This document shows, one piece after another, positions 8,590 through 20,776 of a DNA stretch of 64,000 nucleotides. The notes below the pieces were generated by a model. The model searched no databases. It worked only from the letters and a program-made list of their open reading frames with translations, and was not told the origin of the DNA. The position numbers and the translations under genes are program-made. The stretch's first letter is position 1. Every line of letters starts with the position of its first letter. Origin of the DNA: Pseudonocardia autotrophica (GTDB taxonomy: Bacteria; Actinomycetota; Actinomycetes; Mycobacteriales; Pseudonocardiaceae); NCBI RefSeq assembly GCF_000717175.1, contig NZ_JNYD01000015.1:186001-250000 (forward strand), read 5' to 3'.

Positions 8590-9492
8590 TCAGCCTGCCA
8601 CCGCGCGGTAGCGGCCGGGCTCCACCTCCGCGACGACGCCCGTGCGGACGAGCCGGGCGATGTGCTGCTCGGCGGTGCGCGCCTCGACGCTCTCGACGTG
8701 CGGGGCCTCGACGTGCGGCCGGTAGACGAACCGGTGGTCGACGACGTCGGCGAGGGTCCGCGGCTCGGCGAGGAACTCCGTCAGCGCCTCGTCCCGCCGC
8801 CCGATCACCTCCCGGTACGCCCGCAGCCGGCGGCGGAACTCGTCCGCCCCCTCGACCACGCCCTTCTGGTGGAAGGTGCCGAACCACCGCGCGTCGACGG
8901 ACCCGCAGATCTCGATCGACCGCTCGAAGCCCTCGAGGCTGCTCACCCGGTCCCCGTAGTACGGCCCGAACGAGGTGAGGTCGATGTCGGCGATGTAGAG
9001 GAAGCCGTCCGGCTCGACCAGCAGCCCGCAGTGCCCCGCCGTGTGCCCGGGCAGGTGCACGACGGTCGCCGTGCGGTCGCCGAGGTCGAACCGGTGGCCG
9101 TCCGGCACACCCACGGCGTCCGGGCGGCTGCGGACCCGGAACTCGGCGGCCAGGGAGTCCGCGAGCTCCGCCGTGGCGTCCGCGGGCAGGCCGTACCCGG
9201 CGAGCAGCTCCTGCGTGTCGCGGACCGCGGGCAGGTCGGCGGTGTGCACGTGGACCGGGGCGTCGAACGCGTCGATCGCCACCAGGTGGTCCTCGTGGGC
9301 GTGGCTGACGACGACCGCGTCGGCCGCCGGGAGGGTGTCCTGCTCGACCAACGCGAGCGACGGGTCCACGAGGAGCGTGCCCGCGCTGCCCCGGACCAGC
9401 AGCGAGTTCCCGTACGGGTAGCCGCCGCCGTTCGCCGCCCGCAGCAGCGTCACCTGCCCGTACTCCTCGGGTGTCCAGCCCGTCGTCCCCAT
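8590..9492 (-). CDS. Metallo-beta-lactamase-fold hydrolase
   Basis: A 300-residue protein with the zinc motif SHAHEDH (H64, H66, D68, H69), the second-site region HLPGHTAGHC and an aspartate in YIADIDL. These mark the glyoxalase II/lactonase-like branch of the family. The last 60 residues look like a small winged-helix-like domain (EQHIARLVRTGVVAEVEPGR), seen in related hydrolases. It starts at ATG behind GGGAGG and precedes the arginase-like gene, which suggests linked substrates. The substrate is unknown. Confidence 0.88.
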   Translation of the reverse strand: MGTTGWTPEEYGQVTLLRAANGGGYPYGNSLLVRGSAGTLLVDPSLALVEQDTLPAADAVVVSHAHEDHLVAIDAFDAPVHVHTADLPAVRDTQELLAGYGLPADATAELADSLAAEFRVRSRPDAVGVPDGHRFDLGDRTATVVHLPGHTAGHCGLLVEPDGFLYIADIDLTSFGPYYGDRVSSLEGFERSIEICGSVDARWFGTFHQKGVVEGADEFRRRLRAYREVIGRRDEALTEFLAEPRTLADVVDHRFVYRPHVEAPHVESVEARTAEQHIARLVRTGVVAEVEPGRYRAVAG

Positions 9493-9568
9493 CGACGCCT
9501 CCCGTCGTGCACCATCGCCTCCCGGTAGTTCTGCCCTGCGGCCACGGCCCGCGTCAAACGGTCTGCAC

Positions 9569-9574
9569 TAACCT
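9569..9574 (+). promoter_or_regulatory. -10 box of a probably leaderless transcript
   Basis: TAACCT matches TAnnnT and ends 6 bases before the GTG at 9581, which has no ribosome site. A clear -35 is not visible. Confidence 0.55.
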
Positions 9575-9580
9575 CGGGGC

Positions 9581-10168
9581 GTGGATCGGGGGAACCTGCG
9601 CATCTCGGACGCCGACCGCGAGGCTGCCGCGCAGAGGCTGCACCTCGCGATGTCCGAGGGCCGCATCACGCTGGCCGAGCTCGAGGAGCGCCTGGGCGCC
9701 GTCTACGCGGCCAGGACCTACGCCGAGCTGGAACCGCCGTTCGCGGACCTGCCCGCGCCGTCCGGTCCGCCCGCGGCACCGCAGGCACAGGTCCCCGCCG
9801 TCCGCGAGGACGTGCACCTGAACACCGAGATGGGGTCGATCAAGCGGACGGGCGACTGGCCCGTCCCGCCGAAGCTCCGGCTGACGACCAGCATGGGCTC
9901 GATCCACCTCGACCTGACCGGGACCGCGACGCCGCCGCGGATCGCCGTCGACGTCGCCACCGGGATGGGGTCGATCACGATCGTCCTGCCGCCCGGCGGG
10001 TCGGCGGACGTCGACGGCGTCAAGACCTCCTGGGGATCCGTGTCGACCAAGGTCCCGCACACGCCCTCCGGGTCCGGGCCGCACCTCGTGGTGACGGGCA
10101 GCGCGGGGATGGGCAGCCTGACGATCCGGCACGCCCGCAAGGGGTTGAAGGACTGGTTCGGCGCCTGA
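9581..10168 (+). CDS. DUF1707 / LiaF-like envelope stress protein
   Basis: A 195-residue protein. Residues 5-55 form the DUF1707 SHOCT-like helical domain (RISDADREAAAQRLHLAMSE, then GRITLAELEERL). After a Pro/Ala linker comes a repetitive beta region with four 'MGSI/WGSV' turns, like the C-terminal domain of LiaF-type proteins. The family is common in actinobacteria and linked to cell-envelope responses, but no precise role is known. There is no signal peptide, so it is probably cytoplasmic. Its stop codon is immediately adjacent to that of the convergent MFS gene. Confidence 0.85.
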   Translation: MDRGNLRISDADREAAAQRLHLAMSEGRITLAELEERLGAVYAARTYAELEPPFADLPAPSGPPAAPQAQVPAVREDVHLNTEMGSIKRTGDWPVPPKLRLTTSMGSIHLDLTGTATPPRIAVDVATGMGSITIVLPPGGSADVDGVKTSWGSVSTKVPHTPSGSGPHLVVTGSAGMGSLTIRHARKGLKDWFGA

Positions 10169-11767
10169 TCAGCCGAGCGTCGTCTCCGCGGCACCCGACG
10201 GTTCGGGGTCCGGGAGCCGCCGCATCCGCAGGGAGTTGGCGACCCCGAGCGCGGCGGCGAGCAGCGGTACGAGCAGCCCGATCTGCAGCGCGAACGGGCG
10301 GGCCTCGGTGTTGATCCGGATGATCTCCTGCCGGATCGCCTCCGGCTGCGTGGCCAGCAGCTCCGCGAGCCGGGTGTTGCTCATCAGCTCGGCGTCCTCC
10401 TCCAGCACCTGCGCGACCTGCTGTTTCTCGGCGGGCGGCAGCACCGTGCTCGCCTCGGTCTCCGCCGTGAAGGTGTAGGCCAGGGCGGCCAGCATGATCG
10501 CGCCGGCGAACGCGAGGCCGAAGGAGAGCCCGAACGACCCGGCCGCCGAGTTCACCCCGGCCGCCTCGCTCACCCGCTCCTCCGGGACCGGGGACAGCGT
10601 GTAGTTGTTCAGCTGCGACACCAGCAGGCCCAGCCCCGCACCGGCGATCACGAGCGGGCCCACGAGCACCCAGCCCGAGTCGGCGCGCGGCACGAGCGGC
10701 AGCAGGACGAGGATCCCGATCACCACCAGCCCGAAGCCGACGCCCACCACGGTGGCCGGTCGGCGCCTCCCGCTGCGCTTCCCGGCCAGGATCGCCAGCC
10801 CGAACATGCTCAGCGACAGCGGCGCGATCGTGAGGCCGGCCTCCATGGCGTCGTACTCGAGGACCATCTGCAGGAAGATCGGGAGCACGATCATGGTGCC
10901 GCCCAGCGCGATCTGCTGCAGCAGCTGCTGGGAGACGCCGACCCGGAAGTGCGCCGAGGAGAACAGCCCGGGGTCCAGCAGGGCGGGCTCCGCCCGGCGT
11001 GCCCGGTGCCGCAGCCAGAACACCAGACCCACGAGCCCGAGGACGCCGATCGCCAGGACGAGGCCGACCCGCTCCCCGCCCTCCTGCCACACCAGGATGC
11101 CGAGGACGAGGCCGCCCATCCCGACGACCGAGAGGGCCGCGCCGACGACGTCGACGCCCCGGGGTCCGGTGTAGGGGACGTCGCGCACGAGCTTCGCGCC
11201 CCCGAGCACCACGGCGATCACCACGACCTCGAGCACGAACCCGACCCGCCAGGACAGGTAGGTCGTGATGAAGCCGCCGAGCAGCGGGCCCACGGCGGCC
11301 GCGATCGCCGCCGCGGCCCCGACCAGGGCGTACACCTGTTTGCGTGCCGCGCCGTCGAAGTTGCCGTGGATCAGCGACTGCATCGCGGGCAGCAGCAGCG
11401 ACGCGCCGATCCCGCCGATCACCGCCCAGAACACGATCACCGCGGTCAGGCCCTGGGCGAAGGCCATCGCCGTCGCGCCCACCGCGTAGCCGAGCAGCCC
11501 GAGCACGTAGGCACGCTTGCGCCCGATGAGGTCGCCGACCTTGCCGCCGATCAGGATGAACGCGGCGGACACCAGCGCCTCGAGCGCGATCGCCGACTGC
11601 ACCCCGCTGACCGTCGTCCCCAGGTCGCGGACCACGGCGGAGATCGACACGTTCATCAGCGACGTGTCGACCACCAGCACGAACATCGCCATCGCGAGCA
11701 GGAGCCCGAGGAGACGGCTGCCTCCCGCGCCCTCCGCCGCCCGCGGGTCGTCCTCGCCGCTGCTCAC
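10169..11767 (-). CDS. MFS drug-efflux transporter, DHA2 (EmrB/QacA) type
   Basis: A 532-residue transporter with about 14 membrane segments. The DHA2 signature is visible in VLVVDTSLMNVSISAVVRDL, and the motif-A loop reads GGKVGDLIGRKRAYV. It should export a small hydrophobic compound by proton antiport. It starts at GTG, with only a weak ribosome site. It is the second gene of a pair with the DUF7144 membrane protein, 21 bases upstream, so the two are probably co-transcribed. The substrate cannot be predicted; no regulator lies next to it. Confidence 0.92.
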   Translation of the reverse strand: MSSGEDDPRAAEGAGGSRLLGLLLAMAMFVLVVDTSLMNVSISAVVRDLGTTVSGVQSAIALEALVSAAFILIGGKVGDLIGRKRAYVLGLLGYAVGATAMAFAQGLTAVIVFWAVIGGIGASLLLPAMQSLIHGNFDGAARKQVYALVGAAAAIAAAVGPLLGGFITTYLSWRVGFVLEVVVIAVVLGGAKLVRDVPYTGPRGVDVVGAALSVVGMGGLVLGILVWQEGGERVGLVLAIGVLGLVGLVFWLRHRARRAEPALLDPGLFSSAHFRVGVSQQLLQQIALGGTMIVLPIFLQMVLEYDAMEAGLTIAPLSLSMFGLAILAGKRSGRRRPATVVGVGFGLVVIGILVLLPLVPRADSGWVLVGPLVIAGAGLGLLVSQLNNYTLSPVPEERVSEAAGVNSAAGSFGLSFGLAFAGAIMLAALAYTFTAETEASTVLPPAEKQQVAQVLEEDAELMSNTRLAELLATQPEAIRQEIIRINTEARPFALQIGLLVPLLAAALGVANSLRMRRLPDPEPSGAAETTLG

Positions 11768-11788
11768 GCCCCGGTCCCGGCCGCGCCG

Positions 11789-12226
11789 TCAGGCCTTCTC
11801 GCCGCGGTACGGGACGAGCGCCCAGATCACGATCACGTTCAGCGCGATGAGCATCAGGCCCCAGATCGGGAAGTGCGGGAGGAACGCGAAGTGCGCCACG
11901 ATGTTCAGCGCGGCCGCCGTGATGCCGAGCGCCCGCGCCCAGGACGCGCCCCACAGCACGCCGGCGCCCGCCGCGCCGAGCAGCACGGCCAGCACCAGGT
12001 GGATCCAGCCCCAGGTGGTCAGGTCGAGCATGTAGGTGTACTGCGGCGTCCGCACCACGACCTGGTCCTGGACGATCGACGCGATGCCGGTCAGGACGCC
12101 GCAGGCCCCCGCGAGCAGCATCAGGACGGCGGCGAACAGGGCGAAGGTGGTCGTGTACTCCGTCCGGCCCCCGGGTGTCGCCGCTCCGCCGGGCTCGGCG
12201 CGGTGCGGCGTGGCGTGCGTGCTCAT
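11789..12226 (-). CDS. DUF7144-family membrane protein
   Basis: A 145-residue protein with four membrane segments: TFALFAAVLMLLAGACGVL, TTWGWIHLVLAVLLGAAGAG, an Ala-rich third, and PIWGLMLIALNVIVIWALVP. The conserved WGWIHL and FLPHFPIW patterns are those of the DUF7144 family, widespread in actinobacteria and of unknown function. I chose the ATG at 12226, which has GAAGGGAG upstream, rather than an earlier in-frame start. It heads a two-gene unit with the MFS exporter. Confidence 0.85.
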   Translation of the reverse strand: MSTHATPHRAEPGGAATPGGRTEYTTTFALFAAVLMLLAGACGVLTGIASIVQDQVVVRTPQYTYMLDLTTWGWIHLVLAVLLGAAGAGVLWGASWARALGITAAALNIVAHFAFLPHFPIWGLMLIALNVIVIWALVPYRGEKA

Positions 12227-12371
12227 CGTGGACTCCCTTCGGCGGTCCAGGTGTCGAGCGTCACGCTGACCCCTCGGCACCGCCGCGGCCCCATCCCGGA
12301 GGGGTGAATCGACATCGGCCGGCGGGCCTGAGACTCCGGTCCGGATGGACGACGGCGACGGGGGAGGCGCG

Positions 12372-15068
12372 GTGGGTGCGGAGAGCGAGCGGGTGCGGGG
12401 GTTCGCGAGCCTCGACGAGGGGCTGCGGTCGGGGGACCCGTGGTACCGCTGGGGCCCCTACCTGAGCGAACGGCAGTGGGGGACGGTCCGCGAGGACTAC
12501 AGCCCGGACGGCGAGGCCTGGTCCTACCTGCCGCACGACCGGGCCCGCTCCCAGGCCTACCGCTGGGGCGAGGACGGCCTGGCCGGGTTCTCCGACGTCG
12601 AGCAGCGGCTCTGCCTCGGCCTGGCGCTGTGGAACGGGCGCGACCCGATCCTCAAGGAACGGATCTTCGGGCTGACCGGCCCGGAGGGGAACCACGGCGA
12701 GGACGCCAAGGAGTACTGGTGGTACCTCGACGCCGTCCCGTCCCACGCCTGGAACCGCTGGCGGTACCACTACCCCCAGGGCGCCTTCCCCTACGAGGAC
12801 CTGGTGGCGACCAACGGGGCGCGCGGCCGGCACGACCCGGAGTACGAGCTGCTCGATACCGGCGTCTTCGACGACGACCGCTACTGGGTCGTCGAGGTCC
12901 ACTACGCGAAGGCGGACCCGGACGACCTGCTGGTCACCGTCGAGGTCACGAACGCCGGCCCCGAACGGGCCGAGCTGCACGTCCTGCCGACGCTCTGGTT
13001 CCGCAACACCTGGTCCTGGGAGCCGGACGCCACGCCGCCGGCGATGCGGGCGACCGGGCCCGCGACGGTCGCCGTGCCGCACCCCTTCCTCGGCGGCCTG
13101 GAGCTGGCCGCCGGCCCGGCCCCCGACGGCGCCGGGCCCGATTTGTTGTTCTGCGACAACGAGACCAACCTGCGGCGGCTCTACGGGACACCCGGGCCGG
13201 AGTACCCGAAGGACGGGATCAACGACCACGTCGTGCGCGGCGCGGCCACGGTGAACCCGGAGGGCGCCGGGACCAAGTGCGCGGTCCGGTACCGGCTGGC
13301 GGTCGACCCCGGCGGGACCGTGGAGCTACGGCTGCGGCTGCGCCCGGCGGACCGGCCGGGCGACCTGGGCGAGGAGTTCACGCGGGTCCGCGACCGGCGG
13401 CGCGCGGAGGCGGACGAGTTCTACGCCGAGCTGACGCCCGCGGCGGCCTCCGCCGACGAGGCGAACGTGATGCGGCAGGCCTTCGCCGGGCTGCTGTGGA
13501 GCAAGCAGTTCTACCACTACGACGTGGCCCGCTGGCTCGACGGCGATCCGGGCCAGCCTCGGCCGCCCGCCTCCCGGGAGCACGGGCGCAACGCCCGGTG
13601 GCGGACCTTCAACTCCTTCGACGTCATGTCCATGCCGGACAAGTGGGAGTACCCCTGGTTCGCCTCCTGGGACCTCGCCTTCCACTGCGTCGCGCTGGCG
13701 CACGTCGACCCGGGCTTCGCCAAGTACCAGCTGATCCTGGTGTGCCGGGAATGGTTCCAGCACCCCGACGGCGCCCTGCCCGCCTACGAGTGGGACTTCG
13801 GCGACATCAACCCGCCGGTGCAGGCCTGGGCCGCGCTCGAGGTGTTCGCCCTGGACGGCGCCCGCGACGTCGACTTCCTCTCCCGGGTCTTCGACAAGCT
13901 CCTGGTCAACTTCACCTGGTGGGTCAACCTGCAGGACTCCGACGGCTCGAACGTCTTCGAGGGCGGCTTCCTCGGCCTGGACAACATCGGCCCCATCGAC
14001 CGCTCGCACCTGCCCCCGGGGTTCGTGCTGGAGCAGTCCGACGCGACCGGCTGGATGGCCGCCTACGCGCTGGCCATGGGCGTCATGGCGGCCGTGCTGC
14101 GGGCCGCCGGCCAGCGGCCCGCCGACGACCTGGTGCGCAAGTTCCTCGAGCACCTCGCCGCCATCCGCGGCGCCGTCGAGGCGGAGGGTCTGTGGGACCC
14201 CGAGACCGGCCTGTTCGCCGACCGGCTCCTCGCCCCCGACGGCACGGTCGTGCCCGTCGCCGTGCGCTCGATGGTCGGCGTGATCCCGATGCTCGCCGCC
14301 GGGGTCGCGGACGAGACGACGCTGCGGCGCGCGGCCGCCGCGGGCAAGCACGTCTCCCGGCTCCTGGACCGCAAGGGCCTCGACGACGAGGCGGACCTCG
14401 CCGCGCGCGGGCTGCTGCGCGGCGGGCCGGGGAACCGGCAGCTGCTGCTCGGCGTGGTCGGCGTCGACAAGCTCGAGAGCCTCTTCACCCAGCTCTTCGA
14501 CCCGGCGGAGTTCCTCTCGCCGCACGGCCTGCGCTCGGTGTCCGCCTACCACCGCGAGCACCCGTACGTGCTCGACGCGCCCGGCCTGCACGCCGAGATC
14601 GACTACGAGCCCGCCGAGTCGACCGTCGCGATGTTCGGCGGCAACTCCAACTGGCGCGGGCCGGTGTGGTTCCCCGTCAACCACCTCGTGGTGACCTCAC
14701 TGGAGCGCTACCACCGCTTCTTCGGCGACGACCACACCGTCGAGTACCCCACCGGCTCCGGCAAGCGGCTGCGCCTGGACGAGGTCGTGGCGGACCTGTG
14801 GGAGCGGCTGGTGTCGCTGTTCCTGGTCGGCGACGGCGGCCGGCGGCCCTGCTTCGGCGGGGTCGAGCGGCTGCAGCGCGATCCCCGCTGGAAGGACAAC
14901 CTGCTGTTCAACGAGTACTTCCACGGCGACGACGGCGCGGGGCTCGGCGCGTCGCACCAGACCGGCTGGACCGGGCTGGTCGCCGACGTGATCCGCCGCC
15001 GGCACGGCGCGGTCGACCCGGTCGGGGACGTGCTGCGCACGCTGCGGGAGCGGGGGCCGGACCGGTGA
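12372..15068 (+). CDS. MGH1-like / GH63-related glycoside hydrolase
   Basis: An 898-residue protein. The N-terminal third is beta-rich; from about residue 380 it becomes an (alpha/alpha)6 toroid with WEYPWFASWDLAFHCVALAH, LPAYEWDFGDINPPVQAWA and EQSDATGWMAAYAL, motifs of MGH1-like glycosidases related to GH63. Such enzymes remove glucose or mannose residues from alpha-linked sugars. There is no signal peptide. An ATG exists at 12345, but GGGGAGG at 12361-12367 points to the GTG at 12372. Its stop overlaps the glgX start by four bases (GTGA), which implies coupled translation and a role in glycogen or trehalose/glucosylglycerate turnover. Confidence 0.85.
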   Translation: MGAESERVRGFASLDEGLRSGDPWYRWGPYLSERQWGTVREDYSPDGEAWSYLPHDRARSQAYRWGEDGLAGFSDVEQRLCLGLALWNGRDPILKERIFGLTGPEGNHGEDAKEYWWYLDAVPSHAWNRWRYHYPQGAFPYEDLVATNGARGRHDPEYELLDTGVFDDDRYWVVEVHYAKADPDDLLVTVEVTNAGPERAELHVLPTLWFRNTWSWEPDATPPAMRATGPATVAVPHPFLGGLELAAGPAPDGAGPDLLFCDNETNLRRLYGTPGPEYPKDGINDHVVRGAATVNPEGAGTKCAVRYRLAVDPGGTVELRLRLRPADRPGDLGEEFTRVRDRRRAEADEFYAELTPAAASADEANVMRQAFAGLLWSKQFYHYDVARWLDGDPGQPRPPASREHGRNARWRTFNSFDVMSMPDKWEYPWFASWDLAFHCVALAHVDPGFAKYQLILVCREWFQHPDGALPAYEWDFGDINPPVQAWAALEVFALDGARDVDFLSRVFDKLLVNFTWWVNLQDSDGSNVFEGGFLGLDNIGPIDRSHLPPGFVLEQSDATGWMAAYALAMGVMAAVLRAAGQRPADDLVRKFLEHLAAIRGAVEAEGLWDPETGLFADRLLAPDGTVVPVAVRSMVGVIPMLAAGVADETTLRRAAAAGKHVSRLLDRKGLDDEADLAARGLLRGGPGNRQLLLGVVGVDKLESLFTQLFDPAEFLSPHGLRSVSAYHREHPYVLDAPGLHAEIDYEPAESTVAMFGGNSNWRGPVWFPVNHLVVTSLERYHRFFGDDHTVEYPTGSGKRLRLDEVVADLWERLVSLFLVGDGGRRPCFGGVERLQRDPRWKDNLLFNEYFHGDDGAGLGASHQTGWTGLVADVIRRRHGAVDPVGDVLRTLRERGPDR

Positions 15069-17167
15069 GCGGGTCCCCCGTGCTGCCCGGGGCCGTCGCC
15101 CCGTTGGGTGCCACCGTGCGCGCGGGCGGCACGAACTTCGCCGTGGCCTCGCGGGCCGACGCGGTCGAGCTCTGCCTGTTCGACGGGGCGGACGAGCGCC
15201 GGCTCGTCCTGCCCGAGTACGACGCCGGGGTCTGGCACGGCTTCGTCCCCGGCGTCGGCCCCGGTCAGGCCTACGGCTTCCGCGCCCACGGGCCCTACGA
15301 CCCCGCCCGCGGCCTGCGCTACAACCCGGCCAAGCTGCTGCTCGACCCGTACGCGCGGGCGGTGAGCGGCGAGGTCCGCTTCGGCCCGGAGGTGCTCGGG
15401 CACGACCCGGACGATCCCGAACGGCCGAGCATGCTGGACTCGGCCGCGCACGTCCCGCGCAGCCTGGTCGTCGGCCGTCCGGCGACGACCTCCGAGCCGG
15501 CGCCGCTGTACTCCTACGCCGACACCGTCGTCTACGAGGTGCACGTCAAGGGGTTCACCGCGACCCACCCCGGTGTGCCGCCCGCCCTGCGCGGCACCTA
15601 CGCCGGGCTGGGGCACGACGCCGCCGTGGCCCACCTCGTCGGTCTGGGCGTGACCACGGTGGAGCTGCTCCCGGTGCACCACCACGTGTCCGAGGCGTTC
15701 CTCCCGGCGCGGGGGCTCACGAACTACTGGGGCTACAACACGATCGGCTACCTCGCCCCGCACCCCGGGTACTCCGCCGAGGTCCGGCGCGGGCGGCCCG
15801 GCGGGGAGGTCGCCGAGTTCCGGGCGATGGTCGAGGCGCTGCACCGGGCGGGCCTGGAGGTCGTGCTCGACGTCGTGTTCAACCACACCGGGGAGGGCGA
15901 CCCGCACGGCCCGACGCTGTGCCACCGCGGCCTCGACAACGCCGGCTACTACCGGCTCGACCCCGCCGACCCGCGCCGCTACCTCGACACCACCGGCTGC
16001 GGCAACTCCCTCAACACCGCCGATCCGTTCACGTTGCAGCTGGTCATGGACTCGTTGCGGTACTGGCTGACCGTGATGGGCGTCGACGGCTTCCGCTTCG
16101 ACCTGGCTCCCACCCTCGCCCGCGACGACGGCGGGTTCGACCGCCTCGCCGCGTTCTTCGACCTCGTCTCCCAGGACCCCGTGGTGTCGCGGGCCAAGCT
16201 GATCGCCGAGCCGTGGGACGTCGGGCGGGCGGACAGCTACGACCTCGGCCGGTTCCCGCCGCTGTGGCGGGAGTGGAACGGCCGCTACCGCGACACGGTC
16301 CGTGACTTCTGGCGCAGCCACGACGGTCTGCTCGGCGAGTTCGCGACCCGCTTCGCCGGCTCCGCCGACCTCTACGGCGGCCGCGGCCGCCGGCCCACCG
16401 CCTCGGTCAACTTCGTCACCGCGCACGACGGGTTCACCCTCGCCGACCTCGTGACCTACGACCGCAAGCACAACGAGGCCAACGGCGACGACAACCGGGA
16501 CGGGTCGGACGACGACCGCTCGTGGAACTGCGGCCAGGAGGGCCCGACCGACGACCCCGAGGTGCGGGCGCTGCGGGCCCGGCAGCAGCGGGCGCTGCTC
16601 ACCACGCTGCTGCTCTCGTTCGGGGTCCCGATGCTGCTGGGCGGCGACGAGCTCGGCCGCACCCAGCGCGGCAACAACAACGCCTACTGCCACGACGACG
16701 AGCTGACCTGGTTCGACTGGGCCCACGTCGACGACGAGCTGCTCGCCTTCACCCGCACGCTGATCGCCCTGCGGCGGTCCCATCCCGTGTTCCGCCGGCG
16801 CCGGTTCCTGTCCGGCGTCGACTGGCGGAACCTGCGCTGGTACAGCCCCGCCGGCACGATCCTGACGGCCGCCGAGTGGGCGGACCCGTCCGCCCACTGC
16901 GTCGCGACGTACCTCGACGGCCGGGACTCCCCCGACCAGGACGCCGAGGGTCGCGCGCTGCTCGACGACGACTTCCTCGTCCTGGTCAACGCCTGGTGGG
17001 GGCCCGTCGGGTTCACCGTGCCGGCGCTGCGCACCGGCCAGGTGTGGGAGCCGGAGATCGACACCTTCGACCCCGCCGCGCCGGGCGCCCACGGCAAGCC
17101 CACGGCCGGCGACGTCGTGACCGTGGGGCCGCGCGCGGTCGTCGTCCTGCGGGCCCCCGCCGACTGA
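15065..17167 (+). CDS. glgX: Glycogen debranching enzyme GlgX
   Basis: A 700-residue isoamylase-type enzyme that hydrolyses alpha-1,6 branches of phosphorylase-limit glycogen. It has an N-terminal CBM48 domain (about residues 10-100) and a GH13 barrel with all catalytic residues: nucleophile D346 in DGFRFDLAPT, acid/base E382 in LIAEPWDVG, and D455 in VTAHDGFTL. The length is normal for GlgX. The start is the GTG that overlaps the stop of the preceding glycosidase. No glgP or glgB is nearby, so this is a debranching pair rather than a full glycogen operon. Confidence 0.95.
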   Translation: MSGSPVLPGAVAPLGATVRAGGTNFAVASRADAVELCLFDGADERRLVLPEYDAGVWHGFVPGVGPGQAYGFRAHGPYDPARGLRYNPAKLLLDPYARAVSGEVRFGPEVLGHDPDDPERPSMLDSAAHVPRSLVVGRPATTSEPAPLYSYADTVVYEVHVKGFTATHPGVPPALRGTYAGLGHDAAVAHLVGLGVTTVELLPVHHHVSEAFLPARGLTNYWGYNTIGYLAPHPGYSAEVRRGRPGGEVAEFRAMVEALHRAGLEVVLDVVFNHTGEGDPHGPTLCHRGLDNAGYYRLDPADPRRYLDTTGCGNSLNTADPFTLQLVMDSLRYWLTVMGVDGFRFDLAPTLARDDGGFDRLAAFFDLVSQDPVVSRAKLIAEPWDVGRADSYDLGRFPPLWREWNGRYRDTVRDFWRSHDGLLGEFATRFAGSADLYGGRGRRPTASVNFVTAHDGFTLADLVTYDRKHNEANGDDNRDGSDDDRSWNCGQEGPTDDPEVRALRARQQRALLTTLLLSFGVPMLLGGDELGRTQRGNNNAYCHDDELTWFDWAHVDDELLAFTRTLIALRRSHPVFRRRRFLSGVDWRNLRWYSPAGTILTAAEWADPSAHCVATYLDGRDSPDQDAEGRALLDDDFLVLVNAWWGPVGFTVPALRTGQVWEPEIDTFDPAAPGAHGKPTAGDVVTVGPRAVVVLRAPAD

Positions 17168-17242
17168 GGTGCCGCGAGCCGCTCGGGACGGGCGGCGTGC
17201 GGCCCGCGTAACCCCGGTGTGATCGGGTGCGACCTTGGCCGC

Positions 17243-18043
17243 ATGACGGTCATCGAGCGCGTCCGTTCGGCCGACGGCACCGAGATCGCCCTCGAGCAGG
17301 TGACCGACGGGCCCCGGCACCTGCTGCTGGTCCCGGGCGGTCCCGCCGGCCGGCGCCGCTGGGCCCGCACCGCGGCCCTGCTCGACGGCCACTACGCCTG
17401 CTGGCTGATGGACCGCCGCGGCAAGGGCGACTCCGGCGACACGCTGCCCTACGCGTTCGCCCGCGAGTTCGAGGACCTCCGGGCCGCGACCGGGCGCCTG
17501 GCGAGCCAGGGGCCGCTGAGCGTGGGCGCGAACTCCAGCGGCGCCTCCGTGGTCCTCGGTGCCGCGGTGCGCGGCCTCCCGGTCTCCGAGCTGTTCCTCT
17601 ACGAGCCGCCGTGGCCGGTCGACGGCCCGCTGACGCCGCCTGCGACCATCGACGCCCTCGACGTGATGATCACCGACGGCGACCGGGCGGGGGCGGTGAC
17701 GCGGGCCCTGACCGAGGTCGTCGGCGTGCCGGCCGCCGCCGTGCGCGGCCTGCGGACGCTGCCCACCTGGGCCGAACGCGTCGCGCTGGTGCACACGTGG
17801 ACCCGCGAGATGCGGGAGGTCGACCGGCTCCCCGGGATCGACGCCCTGGCCGCGGTCGACGTGCCCGTGGTGCTGCTGCTCGGCGACCGCAGCCCGGACC
17901 ACCTGCGGCGGGCCACGACGGCGATCGCCGCCGTGCTCCCGCGCGCGACGGTCGTCCCGCTCCCGGGCCAGGGCCACGGCGCGCTCGACGAGGCACCGGC
18001 GGTCGTCGCCGAGGCCCTGCTCGCCCGGGTCACCCCGAGCTGA
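17243..18043 (+). CDS. Alpha/beta-hydrolase
   Basis: A 266-residue alpha/beta-hydrolase fold protein. The oxyanion region reads LLLVPGGPAGRRRW, the nucleophile elbow is VGANSSGASV (Ser, with Ala in place of the usual first Gly), and the C-terminal histidine lies in GQGHGALDEAP. It resembles the esterase/chloroperoxidase-like branch and gives no substrate clue. I chose the ATG at 17243; GACCTT at 17231-17236 is a plausible -10 for a leaderless message. It converges on ppdK with only 12 bases between the stop codons. Confidence 0.8.
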   Translation: MTVIERVRSADGTEIALEQVTDGPRHLLLVPGGPAGRRRWARTAALLDGHYACWLMDRRGKGDSGDTLPYAFAREFEDLRAATGRLASQGPLSVGANSSGASVVLGAAVRGLPVSELFLYEPPWPVDGPLTPPATIDALDVMITDGDRAGAVTRALTEVVGVPAAAVRGLRTLPTWAERVALVHTWTREMREVDRLPGIDALAAVDVPVVLLLGDRSPDHLRRATTAIAAVLPRATVVPLPGQGHGALDEAPAVVAEALLARVTPS

Positions 18044-18055
18044 CGCGACCCTCGA

Positions 18056-20776
<2,721 letters not shown>

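Noticed and set aside
10161..10176. Functional meaning of directly abutting convergent stop codons (TGA/TCA)
   Set aside because: Tight convergent ends are common in this window and no hairpin or overlap supports anything special.
12440..17167. A single 1575-codon frame spanning the glycosidase and glgX
   Set aside because: Its first 875 codons are an Arg/Pro-rich shadow of the glycosidase gene in another frame; only the part from 15065 on is glgX.
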